Source: Thermohalobaculum sp965263335 (GTDB lineage Bacteria; Pseudomonadota; Alphaproteobacteria; Rhodobacterales; Rhodobacteraceae). From it: a DNA stretch of 64,000 bases. This document shows, one piece after another, positions 44,196-53,372 of the stretch (the first letter of the stretch is position 1; each line of letters begins with the position of its first letter). The position numbers and the translations under genes were made by a program. The stretch is from positions 3,410,001 to 3,474,000 of the forward strand of contig CBDHHE010000001.1 in the NCBI GenBank assembly GCA_965263335.1, read 5' to 3'. The notes beneath the pieces were generated by a model. That model ran no database searches. It was not told the origin of the DNA and saw only the letters and a program-made list of their open reading frames with translations.

Positions 44196-45692
44196 ATGGC
44201 CAAGGTAAAAAAGCAACCGCGCCCGCGCGCGGAGACCCCGCGCGGCTTCCGGGACTATTTCGGTGCCGAGGTGACGGCGCGCCAGCAGATGCTCGCCCGC
44301 ATCTGCGAGGTCTACCATGCCTATGGCTTCGACCCGCTGGAAAGCTCTGCGGTCGAGACGGTCGAGGCGCTCGGCTCGTTCCTGCCGGATGTGGACCGCC
44401 CGAACGAAGGCGTTTTCGCCTGGCAGGAGGACGAGCGTCACTGGCTTGCCCTGCGCTATGATCTGACCGCGCCGCTGGCCCGCGTGTTCGCCCAGCACCG
44501 CAACGACCTGCCGACCCCCTACCGGCGTTTCGCCGTCGGTCCGGTCTGGCGCAACGAAAAGCCTGGTCCGGGCCGGTTCCGGCAGTTCTACCAATGTGAC
44601 GCCGACACCGTGGGCACTCCCACGGTCGCGGCGGACGCCGAGATCTGCATGATGCTGGCGGATGCGCTCGAGGCGGTAGGGATCGAGCGCGGCGGCTACC
44701 AGATCCGCATCAACAACCGCAAGGTGCTGAATGGCGTGATGGAGGCCGTGGGGCTGCTCGATCCATCGGACCCGATCGCCAACGCCCCGGCCCGTGGCAC
44801 CGTTTTGCGGGCCATCGACAAGCTAGACCGGCTTGGCGAGACCGGTGTGCGCGCGCTCCTGGGACGTGGCCGCAAGGATGAAAGCGGTGACTTCACCGAA
44901 GGCGCAGGGCTGTCGGATGCCCAGTCGGATATCGTGATGGGCTTTGTTTCGGCCCAGCGCGACACCGCCGCCGGAACATGCGCCGAGCTTGCGCGTCTTG
45001 TCGGATCGTCGACCACGGGCGGCGAAGGGGTCGCCGAGCTCGAAACCATCGCGGCGCTGCTCGATGCACAGGGCTACAATGCCCGGGCCGTGATCGATCC
45101 CTCGGTGGTGCGGGGTCTCGGCTACTACACCGGCCCGGTCTACGAGGCCGAACTCACCCACATCATCACCGATGAGGACGGGCGCGAGCGTCAGTTCGGC
45201 TCGGTCGCCGGTGGCGGGCGATATGACGACCTGGTCAAGCGCTTCACCGGGCAGGAAGTTCCCGCGACCGGCATCTCGGTCGGTGTCGACCGGCTTCTGG
45301 CAGCCCTCACCGCCATGGGGCAGGCCGGCACCGGCGATCAGGCGGGGCCTGTGGTCATCCTCGCCATGGACCGGGCGGAGATGGCCGCCTACCAGAGCAT
45401 GTGCACCGAACTGCGCCAGGCGGGCATCCGGGCCGAGGTCTTCCTCGGTGGCGGCAACATGGGCCGCCAGATGAAGTACGCGGACAAGCGCATGTCGCCG
45501 GTGGCGATCATCGAGGGCAGCGAGGAACGCGAACGCGGTGAGGTTCAGCTCAAGGACCTGGCGCTCGGTGCGCGTCTTGCCGCCGAAATCGAGACCAACG
45601 AGGACTGGAAGGCCCAACCCGCCCAGATCTCGGTGGCGCGCGACAATCTCGTGGCCGAGGTGTCCGCCATGCTCGCCCGGGCGAAGAGCTGA
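44196..45692 (+). CDS. hisS: Histidyl-tRNA synthetase, divergent alphaproteobacterial type
   Basis: 498 residues. Class II core: motif 2 is VGPVWRNEKPGPGRFRQFYQ, and motif 3 is in SVGVDRLLAAL. The histidine-A motif reads RGLGYYTG (306-313) with Gly309 where the canonical enzyme has Asp (RGLDYY). This and the motif-2 sequence are the features of the divergent HisRS that in Alphaproteobacteria pairs with a tRNA-His lacking G-1. A C-terminal anticodon domain is present. It charges tRNA-His. It leads the hisS-hisZ-hisG operon; hisZ starts 4 bp after its stop. Confidence 0.96.
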   Translation: MAKVKKQPRPRAETPRGFRDYFGAEVTARQQMLARICEVYHAYGFDPLESSAVETVEALGSFLPDVDRPNEGVFAWQEDERHWLALRYDLTAPLARVFAQHRNDLPTPYRRFAVGPVWRNEKPGPGRFRQFYQCDADTVGTPTVAADAEICMMLADALEAVGIERGGYQIRINNRKVLNGVMEAVGLLDPSDPIANAPARGTVLRAIDKLDRLGETGVRALLGRGRKDESGDFTEGAGLSDAQSDIVMGFVSAQRDTAAGTCAELARLVGSSTTGGEGVAELETIAALLDAQGYNARAVIDPSVVRGLGYYTGPVYEAELTHIITDEDGRERQFGSVAGGGRYDDLVKRFTGQEVPATGISVGVDRLLAALTAMGQAGTGDQAGPVVILAMDRAEMAAYQSMCTELRQAGIRAEVFLGGGNMGRQMKYADKRMSPVAIIEGSEERERGEVQLKDLALGARLAAEIETNEDWKAQPAQISVARDNLVAEVSAMLARAKS

Positions 45693-45696
45693 AGCC

Positions 45697-46842
45697 ATGC
45701 TGGTTTCCGGGCGGCATGGCAATGCGCTCGACGCGCTCGAAGGGGCACTGGACCGGATCGACGCGGTCTTCACAGACGCCGGACACGAGCGGCTGGCGCC
45801 GCCCTATCTGTTCGAAGCCGAGACGCTCCTCGATCTCTACGGCGAGGACTTGCGAACCCGGGCCTTTCTCTATGCCGAGCCCGGTCAGCCCACCGAGGTG
45901 TGCCTCAGGCCGGACTTCACGGTGCCCACGGCACTGATCCACGGCACACGCGGTTGGGAGCGGACCGCCGCCTACAGCTATCGCGGGCCGGTCTTTCGCC
46001 GTCAGATCACCGGGCCCGACCGCCCGGTCGAGTACCTGCAGGCCGGTATCGAGCGCTTCGGCGACAGCGATTCGGAGGCGGCCGACGCCAAGGTGCTCGC
46101 CCTGATCCTTGCGGCACTCGGCGCCCTCGGCGTCACGGCCCCCAGAACAACCATCGGCGATCCGGGCATCGTGTTCGCCCTCCTCGATACGCTCGAGATG
46201 CCTGCGCGGCGGCGCGCCGCACTGCGCCACCACTTCTGGCGACCGGGCCGGTTTCAGGGGCTGATCGACGCGGCGGTGCGCGGCGAGACCTCACAGTCAC
46301 CCAATCGGCAGGCCCTGCTCCATGCAGCACATGATCCCAGGCACCTGACCGAGATGGCGGACGCCGCCGGCGAGTGGGTGGGCCGGCGCGAACCCCGGGA
46401 GTTGGTGGCCCGCGCGAAGGCGCTGGCAGAGGCCGCATACGATCCTCCGATGCCCGAGGCACAGGCACTGCTCATTGCCGATGTGCTCGGCACAACGGGC
46501 ACGGCGGGCGACGCGCTCGTCCGGCTGCGCGATCGGACCGCCTCGGAAGCCTGCAACATCACACCGGCGCTCGATCGGTTCGAGCGCCGGCTCTCAGAGA
46601 TCGACGCGCACGGTATCGACGCTGAATCGTTGCCCTTCGATGCCGCCTTCGGGCGCAACCTCGAATACTATGACGGGTTCGTCTTCGAAGTCCGCGCCCA
46701 GGACGGCGAGGCCCACCCGCCGCTCGCCGGCGGCGGTCGCTACGACGCGATGACCACACGGCTCGGCGCCACAAAACCCGTGCCGGCGATCGGGGCCATG
46801 ATCCGGCCGGAAGCCGTGCTCGCCCTCGGGACGGCCTCATGA
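45697..46842 (+). CDS. hisZ: ATP phosphoribosyltransferase regulatory subunit
   Basis: 381 residues, a HisRS-like paralogue. The class II fold is seen in CLRPDFTVPTALIH, YSYRGPVFRRQITGPDRPVEYLQ and NLEYYDGFVFEV, but aminoacylation residues and the anticodon domain are lacking. HisZ assembles with short-form HisG into a hetero-octamer and is needed for its activity and feedback inhibition by histidine. Its last four bases overlap hisG (ATGA). Confidence 0.94.
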   Translation: MLVSGRHGNALDALEGALDRIDAVFTDAGHERLAPPYLFEAETLLDLYGEDLRTRAFLYAEPGQPTEVCLRPDFTVPTALIHGTRGWERTAAYSYRGPVFRRQITGPDRPVEYLQAGIERFGDSDSEAADAKVLALILAALGALGVTAPRTTIGDPGIVFALLDTLEMPARRRAALRHHFWRPGRFQGLIDAAVRGETSQSPNRQALLHAAHDPRHLTEMADAAGEWVGRREPRELVARAKALAEAAYDPPMPEAQALLIADVLGTTGTAGDALVRLRDRTASEACNITPALDRFERRLSEIDAHGIDAESLPFDAAFGRNLEYYDGFVFEVRAQDGEAHPPLAGGGRYDAMTTRLGATKPVPAIGAMIRPEAVLALGTAS

Positions 46843-47534
46843 CCACGCTCACCCTCGCGCTTCCCTCCAAGGGACGGCTTCAGGCCGACACGATCGGCTG
46901 GTTCCAGAAACGGGGCATCGTCATCGAGCGTACCGGCGACACGCGGACCTATGCCGCCGATGCAGGGCTCGAGGGGCTCGAGATTGTCCTGCTTGCGGCG
47001 GGCGAGATCCCGGGCGCGCTGGCCGCCGGCCGGATCCACATGGGTGTCACGGGCGAAGACCTGATCAACGAGGTCATCCCGGATCATGACCGGCGCATCC
47101 GCATTGCCACCCGGCTCGGCTTCGGTCATGCCGACCTGATCATCGCCGTCCCGGCCTGCTGGATCGACGTCGAACGCATGGCTGATCTCGACGAGGCGGC
47201 ACGCGATTTCCGCGCCCATCACGGCGTGGCGATGCGTGTCGCGACCAAATATCACCGCCTCGCGAGCCAGTTCTTTCGCCAGAACGGATTTGCCGACTAC
47301 CGTCTCGTCGACAGTCTGGGTGCGACCGAAGCCGCGCCGAAGAACCTCACCGCAGAGCTCATCGTGGACATCACCTCGACCGGCGAGACGCTCCGCGCAA
47401 ACCATCTGCGCCCGCTCGACGACGGTCTGATCCTCGCCAGTCAGGCGTGCCTGTGCGTCAGCCATGACGCGAGCTGGGACACGGTCACCAGCCGAGCGCT
47501 GGCCGTGCTGGAGGACAAACTCGGTCTCTCTTAG
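46839..47534 (+). CDS. hisG: ATP phosphoribosyltransferase catalytic subunit, short form
   Basis: 231 residues, lacking the C-terminal regulatory domain of long HisG, consistent with the preceding hisZ. Signatures are LALPSKGRLQADT, GVTGEDLINEV, and the PRPP loop VDITSTGETLRANHL. It catalyses the first step of histidine synthesis. A 7-bp inverted repeat (47549-47555 with 47572-47578) follows the stop but has no T-run. Confidence 0.96.
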   Translation: MTTLTLALPSKGRLQADTIGWFQKRGIVIERTGDTRTYAADAGLEGLEIVLLAAGEIPGALAAGRIHMGVTGEDLINEVIPDHDRRIRIATRLGFGHADLIIAVPACWIDVERMADLDEAARDFRAHHGVAMRVATKYHRLASQFFRQNGFADYRLVDSLGATEAAPKNLTAELIVDITSTGETLRANHLRPLDDGLILASQACLCVSHDASWDTVTSRALAVLEDKLGLS

Positions 47535-47714
47535 ATCTTGCGCGGACAGTCTCAACGGCTAGGCTTTGGTGATCGTTGAGGAATTGAACATGTCCGGCCA
47601 TCCGAGCGACGCGATCAGAACGTCCGGAGACGCCGTGGCGGCCGGCAAATGACCCGCCCGTCCCGGCTTGGTCCGCGCCCCGCGCGCAGAATCAGACCCC
47701 GTCCCCGCGCGGGC

Positions 47715-49057
47715 ATGAGCACCGGCGACCGCCTCGCCCAGATCGAGAAAATCTCCCAGAACGCACGCACCACCTGGTTCGCGCTTCTGGCCCTCCTGGT
47801 CTTCGTCGGCGTCACGCTGATGGGACACAAGGATGCGGATTTCTTCGCCTACGGCGCTGCAACCACGCTGCCCATTGTCGGAATCGATGTGCCGCCGACC
47901 GCGTTCTTCCTCGCAGCACCCATCCTGACGGCCGCCCTCTACTGCTATCTCCACATCTACCTGCTCGGCCTCTGGGACGCGCTTGGCGACATCGAGCAGG
48001 AGCCCGGCGCCCCGCCGCTTGCCGACCGCATCGTGCCCACCGTCTTCACCATCACCGCTCTCTGGTATCGCAGCTTTGCACGGCGCGATGGCGCGATGGC
48101 ACCGCGCGTGCTGGGCACTTGGACCGTGCTGCTGGCCTATCTGCTGGTGTGGGGCTTCGGCATCATCGTGCTGGGATGGACGTGGTGGCGCACCATGCCC
48201 GCGCACGAGCCGCTGATCACGCTGGTCTCCGGGCTCTGCCTCTGGGCCGCGGCCTTTGTCGAGGCACGCAGCCGGAATGCCACTGGGCTACCGCATGCTG
48301 GGCCGCTCCCGCACCGAGACCTACGCGCGCGATGGGCAACCGCTGGCGCCTCTACGCCCTCGTCCTTGTCGCCATCCTGTTCGTGTCGTGGGAGCGCGCG
48401 AAAGGCGGCATCGCCGAGTGGGCCACTGATGGCGCCTTCGTCCCTGTCCCGCTGGCCAGCGCCGACCTGCGCGAGGCCGAACTCACCCGCAAACCCAAGG
48501 ACTGGCTGCCATACGAAGAATGGCTGAAGGAGGAGTTTTCCGAACGCGACCGCCATTTCGCCACCCGAGGAGCTGCCCCAGGACTGCCAGGATTCGCGCA
48601 GGAGGCACGAACTGGAGGCTCTCAGTTTCCCTGGACGAAGGTCAGCTCTACGATGGTCGCGACCTGCGCGGCGCGCTCAGCGCTTCTCTCTCGACAGCGC
48701 CGATCTGAGGGCGCAGATCTCGCGACGAGCTGATTTGAGCCTTCCTGCGGGGCGCGATCATTCCAGTCAGATGGTTGGAGCGAACTGAGTTCGGAGCGCA
48801 GAAGGAGCGTAGAGCTTACGCAGATGCTCAATGGACGAACGAGTGCTTCAGCGGTGCAGATGGACTTGCGACCTGCTCTGGGCAAAACTGGACAGGGCGG
48901 ACCTCAGATGCGCGAGTTTAGATCACCTGATCGGGCGATTGCAAAGCTGGTCTCAATTCTCCTCGTCTGTCCAGTTTCAGAGGTGCAAAGTCGACAACCT
49001 ACAGTATTTGCGCAGGTGACTAGACCTGTACTGGACGAAGCTCAGTACCTTTCATAG
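47715..49057 (+). pseudogene. Frameshifted membrane-anchored pentapeptide-repeat protein gene
   Basis: The first about 190 codons (from ATG 47715) look intact: RLAQIEKISQNARTTWFALL, several membrane spans and FTITALWYRSFARRD. Near 48285 the sense passes to another frame (GYRMLGRSRTETYARD), near 48330 to a third (NRWRLYALVLVAILFVSWER ... DWLPYEEWLKEEFSERDRHF), then again twice before 48650 (PPEELPQDCQDSRRRHELEA; SLDEGQLYDGRDLRGA). The end keeps pentapeptide-like pieces in shifting frames (SLDSADLRAQ, AKLDRADLRCASLDHL, VLDEAQYLS). At least four frameshifts mean it is no longer translated as one protein. Confidence 0.75.
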
Positions 49058-49417
49058 GAGACTCAGATCAAGGTATCCCTAGCGGGGCGAGCTTGAACCG
49101 CCAAATCTGAGGGCGGTTAATGCGCGCACGTCCCTCAGATTCGGCACAGGGCTAGCAGGCAAAGCGCCACTGTCGCAAGCATGACTTCAACGAAGACTGC
49201 GGCACAGACCGGACATTGTGAAACGCCCGATGCACTGGCCGCTCGACAAGCGGAGAACGCTGAGCAAGACCTGCGATCAATCATGGTCGACGCCGGACGC
49301 CCGGGTAACCACTCGCCAAGGACCCGCATGATGCGACCGCACTTACCCGACTGAAAAGGTTTGAATATGGCTTGTGCATGCGATGTGCATGGCCTGTGCA
49401 TCGGGGTTTCGCTGCGA
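49058..49417. other. Intergenic region between the pseudogene and recR
   Basis: 360 bp with no supported gene. It holds a perfect 10-bp inverted repeat, AATCTGAGGG (49104-49113) with CCCTCAGATT (49132-49141), and TGTGCAT three times within about 30 bp near 49371-49400. No terminator T-run. Confidence 0.4.
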
Positions 49418-50014
49418 TTACAGGGCTTTGCGGGCGTTCAGGGCCGCCGTGATGGTGCCGTCGTCCAGATAGTCCAGCTCACCGCCGATCGGCACGCCCT
49501 TGGCGAGCGAGGTGACGGTGCACCCGGCGCCTTCGAGGTATTCCCCGATCACATGCGCCGTGGTCTGCCCGTCGACGGTGGCGTTAAGTGCCAGAATAAC
49601 CTCGGAAATCTTCTCGTGCGTCACACGTGAAACAAGTGCCGGGATGCGCAGGGTGTCGGGCGTGATGCCGTCGAGCGCGCTCAGCACACCGCCCAGAACG
49701 TGATACCGTCCGCGGAACACGACGGCCCGCTCCATCGCCCAGAGATCCGCCACGTCGGCCACCACGCAGATCGTGCCATTGGCCCGGCGGGGATCCTGGC
49801 AAATGTCGCAAACCTCTGACACGGTTATGTTTCCGCAGGTCCGGCAGGTGCGCACCTTCTGAGCCACCTCGGCCATGCTGGCAGCCAGCGGCTCGAGAAT
49901 CCGTGCCTTGCGCTTGACCATATGCAGCGCTGCGCGGCGTGCCGAACGCGGGCCCAGCCCCGGCAGCTTGGCCATCAGGTCGATGAGCCGCTCGATCTCC
50001 GGCGCGCCGGACAT
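49418..50014 (-). CDS. recR: Recombination mediator RecR
   Basis: 198 residues. An N-terminal helix-hairpin-helix (LPGLGPRSARRAALHM) is followed by a four-cysteine zinc finger (RTCRTCGNITVSEVCDIC) and a Toprim domain (TICVVADVADLWAMERA, ALNATVDGQTTAHVI). It works with RecO to load RecA on gapped DNA. It is the last gene of the dnaX-ybaB-recR order; it starts 20 bp after the ybaB stop. Confidence 0.97.
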   Translation of the reverse strand: MSGAPEIERLIDLMAKLPGLGPRSARRAALHMVKRKARILEPLAASMAEVAQKVRTCRTCGNITVSEVCDICQDPRRANGTICVVADVADLWAMERAVVFRGRYHVLGGVLSALDGITPDTLRIPALVSRVTHEKISEVILALNATVDGQTTAHVIGEYLEGAGCTVTSLAKGVPIGGELDYLDDGTITAALNARKAL

Positions 50015-50034
50015 ATGCGTTTGATACCAGGCGC

Positions 50035-50376
50035 TTAGCCGAAGGGCAGTTTCATGCCGGGGGGCAGCTGGAGACCCTCGGTGATCTTCGCCATCTCGGC
50101 TTGCCCCGCCTCACGGGCGCGCGTTACGGCATCGTTGACGGCCGCCACGATGAGGTCCTCGAGCACCTCCTTCTCCTCCTCGCCGGAGATCAGCGATGGA
50201 TCGACGTCGAGCGCCTTGACTTCACCCTGTGCCGTGGCGGTCGCCTTCACGAGCCCCGCGCCGGCTGAGCCCTCCGCGGTGATCGTCGTGATCTTCTCCT
50301 GCACCTCGGCCATCTTGGCCTGCATCTCCTGGGCCTGCTTCATCAGCTTACCCATGTCGCCAAGTCCCTTGAGCAT
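50035..50376 (-). CDS. YbaB/EbfC nucleoid-associated DNA-binding protein
   Basis: 113 residues. The N-terminal coiled coil MKQAQEMQAKMAEVQEKI and the central GLVKATATAQGEVKALDVDP are the family pattern. Small dimeric DNA-binding protein. The ATG at 50376 lies one base after the stop of the inserted gene at 50378-50956, so ybaB is now translated immediately behind a foreign gene instead of behind dnaX. Confidence 0.95.
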   Translation of the reverse strand: MLKGLGDMGKLMKQAQEMQAKMAEVQEKITTITAEGSAGAGLVKATATAQGEVKALDVDPSLISGEEEKEVLEDLIVAAVNDAVTRAREAGQAEMAKITEGLQLPPGMKLPFG

Positions 50377-50377
50377 C

Positions 50378-50956
50378 TCAATAAACCTCGATTTCTGCGG
50401 GCACTTCGATCTTGCCCTTCCGGTAGACTCCGACAAGTCGCCCATCGGCGGAGGACTTCAGCACGGCGCTGCCTTTTCCATAGCGTAGTGTCACTTCGTT
50501 CCTGGTAACGATGAGCGAACTTTTAGGAGTACATGTCTTGGCATAGAGAGACACGCAACGCGCTCCGACATCGACCGCAACTCTATCGTATATGAGAACC
50601 GGGTTCTCTTTCACAAACTGGATTTGCTCCGCCGACATTCCCTCAGTCTTAACGAGTTGGAGGTGAATCGACGCACGATCAGCCAGTGCACGAAAGACGG
50701 CCTCTGAGCGGATGATGTCATTGGGAGACGTCAGAGCTGCTCTAAACGCCTGATCACGAACCAGCTTTCGCTCCGCGCACGTCAGCGTCTCGAGCGCGTC
50801 GATCTGATCGAATGGATCAGCACCCTCGTCCTTCATGGTCTTGATCAATTCCTTGATCTGAGGTGTCTCAAGCCGAATGTACTCAGCACATTGTTCAGCG
50901 TGCGCTACACTTGCCGACAACAGGGCGACAATCAGCGGGCCCAATTTTCGCATCAT
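50378..50956 (-). CDS. Secreted hypothetical protein inserted between dnaX and ybaB
   Basis: 192 residues. A signal peptide (LGPLIVALLSASVAHA, cleavage near residue 20) precedes a soluble protein with four cysteines (one pair in ARCVSLYAKTCTPKSSL). HEAT-like helices appear in the middle (RSEAVFRALADRASIHL), and a beta-rich C-terminus ends PAEIEVY. No family recognised. Base composition is visibly less GC-rich than the neighbours. The ATG at 50956 has GAGGA upstream. It starts 9 bp after the stop of the other inserted gene. Confidence 0.65.
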   Translation of the reverse strand: MMRKLGPLIVALLSASVAHAEQCAEYIRLETPQIKELIKTMKDEGADPFDQIDALETLTCAERKLVRDQAFRAALTSPNDIIRSEAVFRALADRASIHLQLVKTEGMSAEQIQFVKENPVLIYDRVAVDVGARCVSLYAKTCTPKSSLIVTRNEVTLRYGKGSAVLKSSADGRLVGVYRKGKIEVPAEIEVY

Positions 50957-50965
50957 CAAAAATCC

Positions 50966-51406
50966 TCACTGTTCCGAATCTGTCCACGTGATCTTGAATA
51001 TCGCATCGCCATCAGGTTCCGAGCGAAGATATGTGACATCACAGCCCTTGTCTCCGAACGCATCTCCTGATGCCAATGAGCGTTCGTGCGGCTCAATCAG
51101 ATAGATGACCTGATCAGGCACTGTGCCTTGATAGCGGAAGTTGAATTTCATCGCCAAGCGACCGCGGCAAAGAGTGTGGGTCACGTTGGCAGCCAATGCG
51201 TGTTGGTCCAAAACGATCTTCTTTCCTGCGGGTTGTCCCTGCCCTCCAGTTTGATCGGCAGTAGCAACATTGGAATTTTGCACCGAACCTGTCCGGCCAT
51301 CCTTGAACAAAAGCTCCCAATAGAATGATCCAGCGGCAATCACGGCGGCAAGGAGAGGGACCACCACATAACCGGTCCACCATCGAAAACTTGATCCGTC
51401 AGACAT
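50966..51406 (-). CDS. Membrane-anchored hypothetical protein inserted after dnaX
   Basis: 146 residues. One N-terminal span (GYVVVPLLAAVIAAGSFYW) with the rest outside: a Gln/Gly-rich linker, then a small beta-rich domain with two cysteines (HTLCRGRLAMKF, DKGCDVTYL). No family recognised. It follows dnaX by 19 bp on the same strand and is probably co-transcribed with it. AT-richer than dnaX. Confidence 0.6.
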   Translation of the reverse strand: MSDGSSFRWWTGYVVVPLLAAVIAAGSFYWELLFKDGRTGSVQNSNVATADQTGGQGQPAGKKIVLDQHALAANVTHTLCRGRLAMKFNFRYQGTVPDQVIYLIEPHERSLASGDAFGDKGCDVTYLRSEPDGDAIFKITWTDSEQ

Positions 51407-51425
51407 TTGTCATGGCTCGCGTCCC

Positions 51426-53183
51426 TCAGTAGGTCTCCTCGAAGGGGTCGTCGTCCAGCAGGTCGCCGTCATCATCATCTTCCGGCACTTCGGCCAATAC
51501 CTCGTCTGAAGCCGGTGCATGTGGGGCGAGGGGCCGCACGGTGGTCAAAGTTGCGCCCGGAAATGCCGCGAGCGCTGCGGCAACCAGCGGATGCGCCTGA
51601 GCGCGTTCCTTCATCGCTTCCGCTTCAAGAGCACGCTCCTCGGCGATTGTCTTCTGGCCCGGACCGTCGGACACCAGCACGCCCCAGCGGCTCCCGGTGA
51701 TGGCCTTCAGGCGGGCACCGATGCGCCCCGCGAGATCATCGGGCGCTCCATCCGCCGGGCTGAACTCGATGAGGCCAGGCCGATAGCGCACCAATCGGAC
51801 GTAGGTCTCGATCTGATCGACCAGCATGATGTCGCGGGCTTCCCGGATCGCACTGAGCACGTCCTCGAGGCTCTGAAACCGGGCGACCGGATCCGGCGCG
51901 TCTGCCGGCTCCTGTGGCACGGGCCGGGGAACCGTGTCGGCGCCGCCGACCGCAACGAGTGCCGCAGTCGGCCCGCCGGACCCGCCGGATCCGCCGCCGC
52001 GGGGTGCAGGCGTCGCTGCGCGAGAGGTCTGATCTTCCGAAAGACGCCGGACAAGATCCTCGGGAGGCGGCAAGTCAGCTACGTGGGTGAGGCGGATGAC
52101 CGCCATCTCGGCGGCCATCATCGCATTGGGTGCGATCGACAGTTCATCCAGCGCCTTTAGCAACATCTGCCATGCCCGCGTCAGCACTCGCATGGACAGC
52201 CGGCCTGCCAGATCACGCCCCCGGTCGCGTTCTGTAGCGGTGACTGTAGGGTCGTCTCCGGCAGCATCCGAGATCTTGAGCACCGAAATCCAATGCGTCA
52301 GTTCGGCGAGGTCGCGCAACACCATCGCCGGATCGGCTCCGTCGGCGTACTGCCGCCCAAGCTCGCCGAGCGCATCGGCCGCATCACCGCGCATGATCGC
52401 TTCGAAAAGATCAATGACCCGGCCCCGGTCGGCGAGCCCCAACATGGCGCGGACCTGTTCGGCACTGATCTCCCCAACGCTTTGCTGTGCAATCGCCTGA
52501 TCAAGCAGCGAGAGCGCATCCCGCACCGATCCCTCGGAGGCGCGCGTGATCAGTCCGAGCGCCTCGTCCGAAAGCTGCGCACCCTCGCGTTCGGCGATGC
52601 CGGCGAGATGGGAGATCATCACCTCCGGTTCGATCCTGCGGAGATCGAAGCGCTGGCAGCGGCTCAGCACCGTCACCGGCACCTTGCGAATCTCGGTGGT
52701 CGCGAAGATGAACTTCACGTGCGCGGGCGGCTCCTCCAGCGTCTTGAGCAACGCGTTGAAGGCGGATGTCGACAGCATATGGACTTCATCGATGATGTAG
52801 ACCTTGTAACGCGCCGAAGAGGCCCGGTAGCGCACGCTGTCAATGATCTCGCGGACATCGTTCACGCCCGTGTTCGAGGCCGCGTCCATCTCGATCACAT
52901 CGGTGTTGCGCCCATCCGTGATCGACAGACAGGCTTCGCAGACGCCACAGGGATCGATCGTGGGCTTGCCCTCGCGTTCGCAATTCAGACCCTTTGCGAT
53001 GATGCGCGCGGTCGTTGTCTTTCCAACGCCACGCACGCCGGTCATGATGAAGGCATGCGCAATTCGGTCCAGCGCAAACGCATTGGTCAGTACACCCACC
53101 ATCGCGTCCTGACCGATCAGATCCCGGAAGTGCGACGGTCGGTACTTGCGGGCGAGTACCTGGTAGACGGTGTCGGTGCTCAC
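51426..53183 (-). CDS. dnaX: DNA polymerase III subunits gamma/tau
   Basis: 585 residues. AAA+ clamp-loader core: Walker A GVRGVGKTTTARI, zinc module with CEREGKPTIDPCGVCEAC, Walker B VYIIDEVHMLS, sensor 1 FATTEIRKVPVTVLSRC and the SRC arginine finger. A Pro/Gly-rich linker and tau tail ending in acidic residues follow. It loads the sliding clamp and tethers polymerase cores. I chose the GTG at 53183 (GCGAGGGG upstream) over a TTG at 53213. In most bacteria ybaB follows directly; here two unrelated genes intervene. Confidence 0.95.
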   Translation of the reverse strand: MSTDTVYQVLARKYRPSHFRDLIGQDAMVGVLTNAFALDRIAHAFIMTGVRGVGKTTTARIIAKGLNCEREGKPTIDPCGVCEACLSITDGRNTDVIEMDAASNTGVNDVREIIDSVRYRASSARYKVYIIDEVHMLSTSAFNALLKTLEEPPAHVKFIFATTEIRKVPVTVLSRCQRFDLRRIEPEVMISHLAGIAEREGAQLSDEALGLITRASEGSVRDALSLLDQAIAQQSVGEISAEQVRAMLGLADRGRVIDLFEAIMRGDAADALGELGRQYADGADPAMVLRDLAELTHWISVLKISDAAGDDPTVTATERDRGRDLAGRLSMRVLTRAWQMLLKALDELSIAPNAMMAAEMAVIRLTHVADLPPPEDLVRRLSEDQTSRAATPAPRGGGSGGSGGPTAALVAVGGADTVPRPVPQEPADAPDPVARFQSLEDVLSAIREARDIMLVDQIETYVRLVRYRPGLIEFSPADGAPDDLAGRIGARLKAITGSRWGVLVSDGPGQKTIAEERALEAEAMKERAQAHPLVAAALAAFPGATLTTVRPLAPHAPASDEVLAEVPEDDDDGDLLDDDPFEETY

Positions 53184-53372
53184 GCAGCCCCTCGCTGGAT
53201 TCGTTGCGCCCAACCTAGGCGCGCGCCGGGGTGGCGTCCAGATGCAGTGCGGTCAGATCGCGAGACACGGGCGACAGACGCCTTCGTGAGTTCGCGCGCG
53301 TGTGCATCTTACAGGGTTGGGCCAAGCGGCCCGCATCTTCTATGCTGGTTGGCAATCGCCAGGGAGGTGCGC

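Noticed and set aside
49083..49157. tRNA-like T-arm on the minus strand (GGCGG-TTCAAGC-TCGCC) with near-matching ends about 77 nt apart
   Set aside because: The acceptor ends do not pair (CTAGCCC against CCGCTAG) and the middle is a 10-bp inverted repeat with an 18-nt loop, so there is no anticodon arm.
52293..53372. Long open frame on the plus strand opposite dnaX, in frame with the phosphatase
   Set aside because: It is the complement of well-conserved dnaX codons and has no family similarity; the phosphatase has its own ribosome site at 53361-53369.
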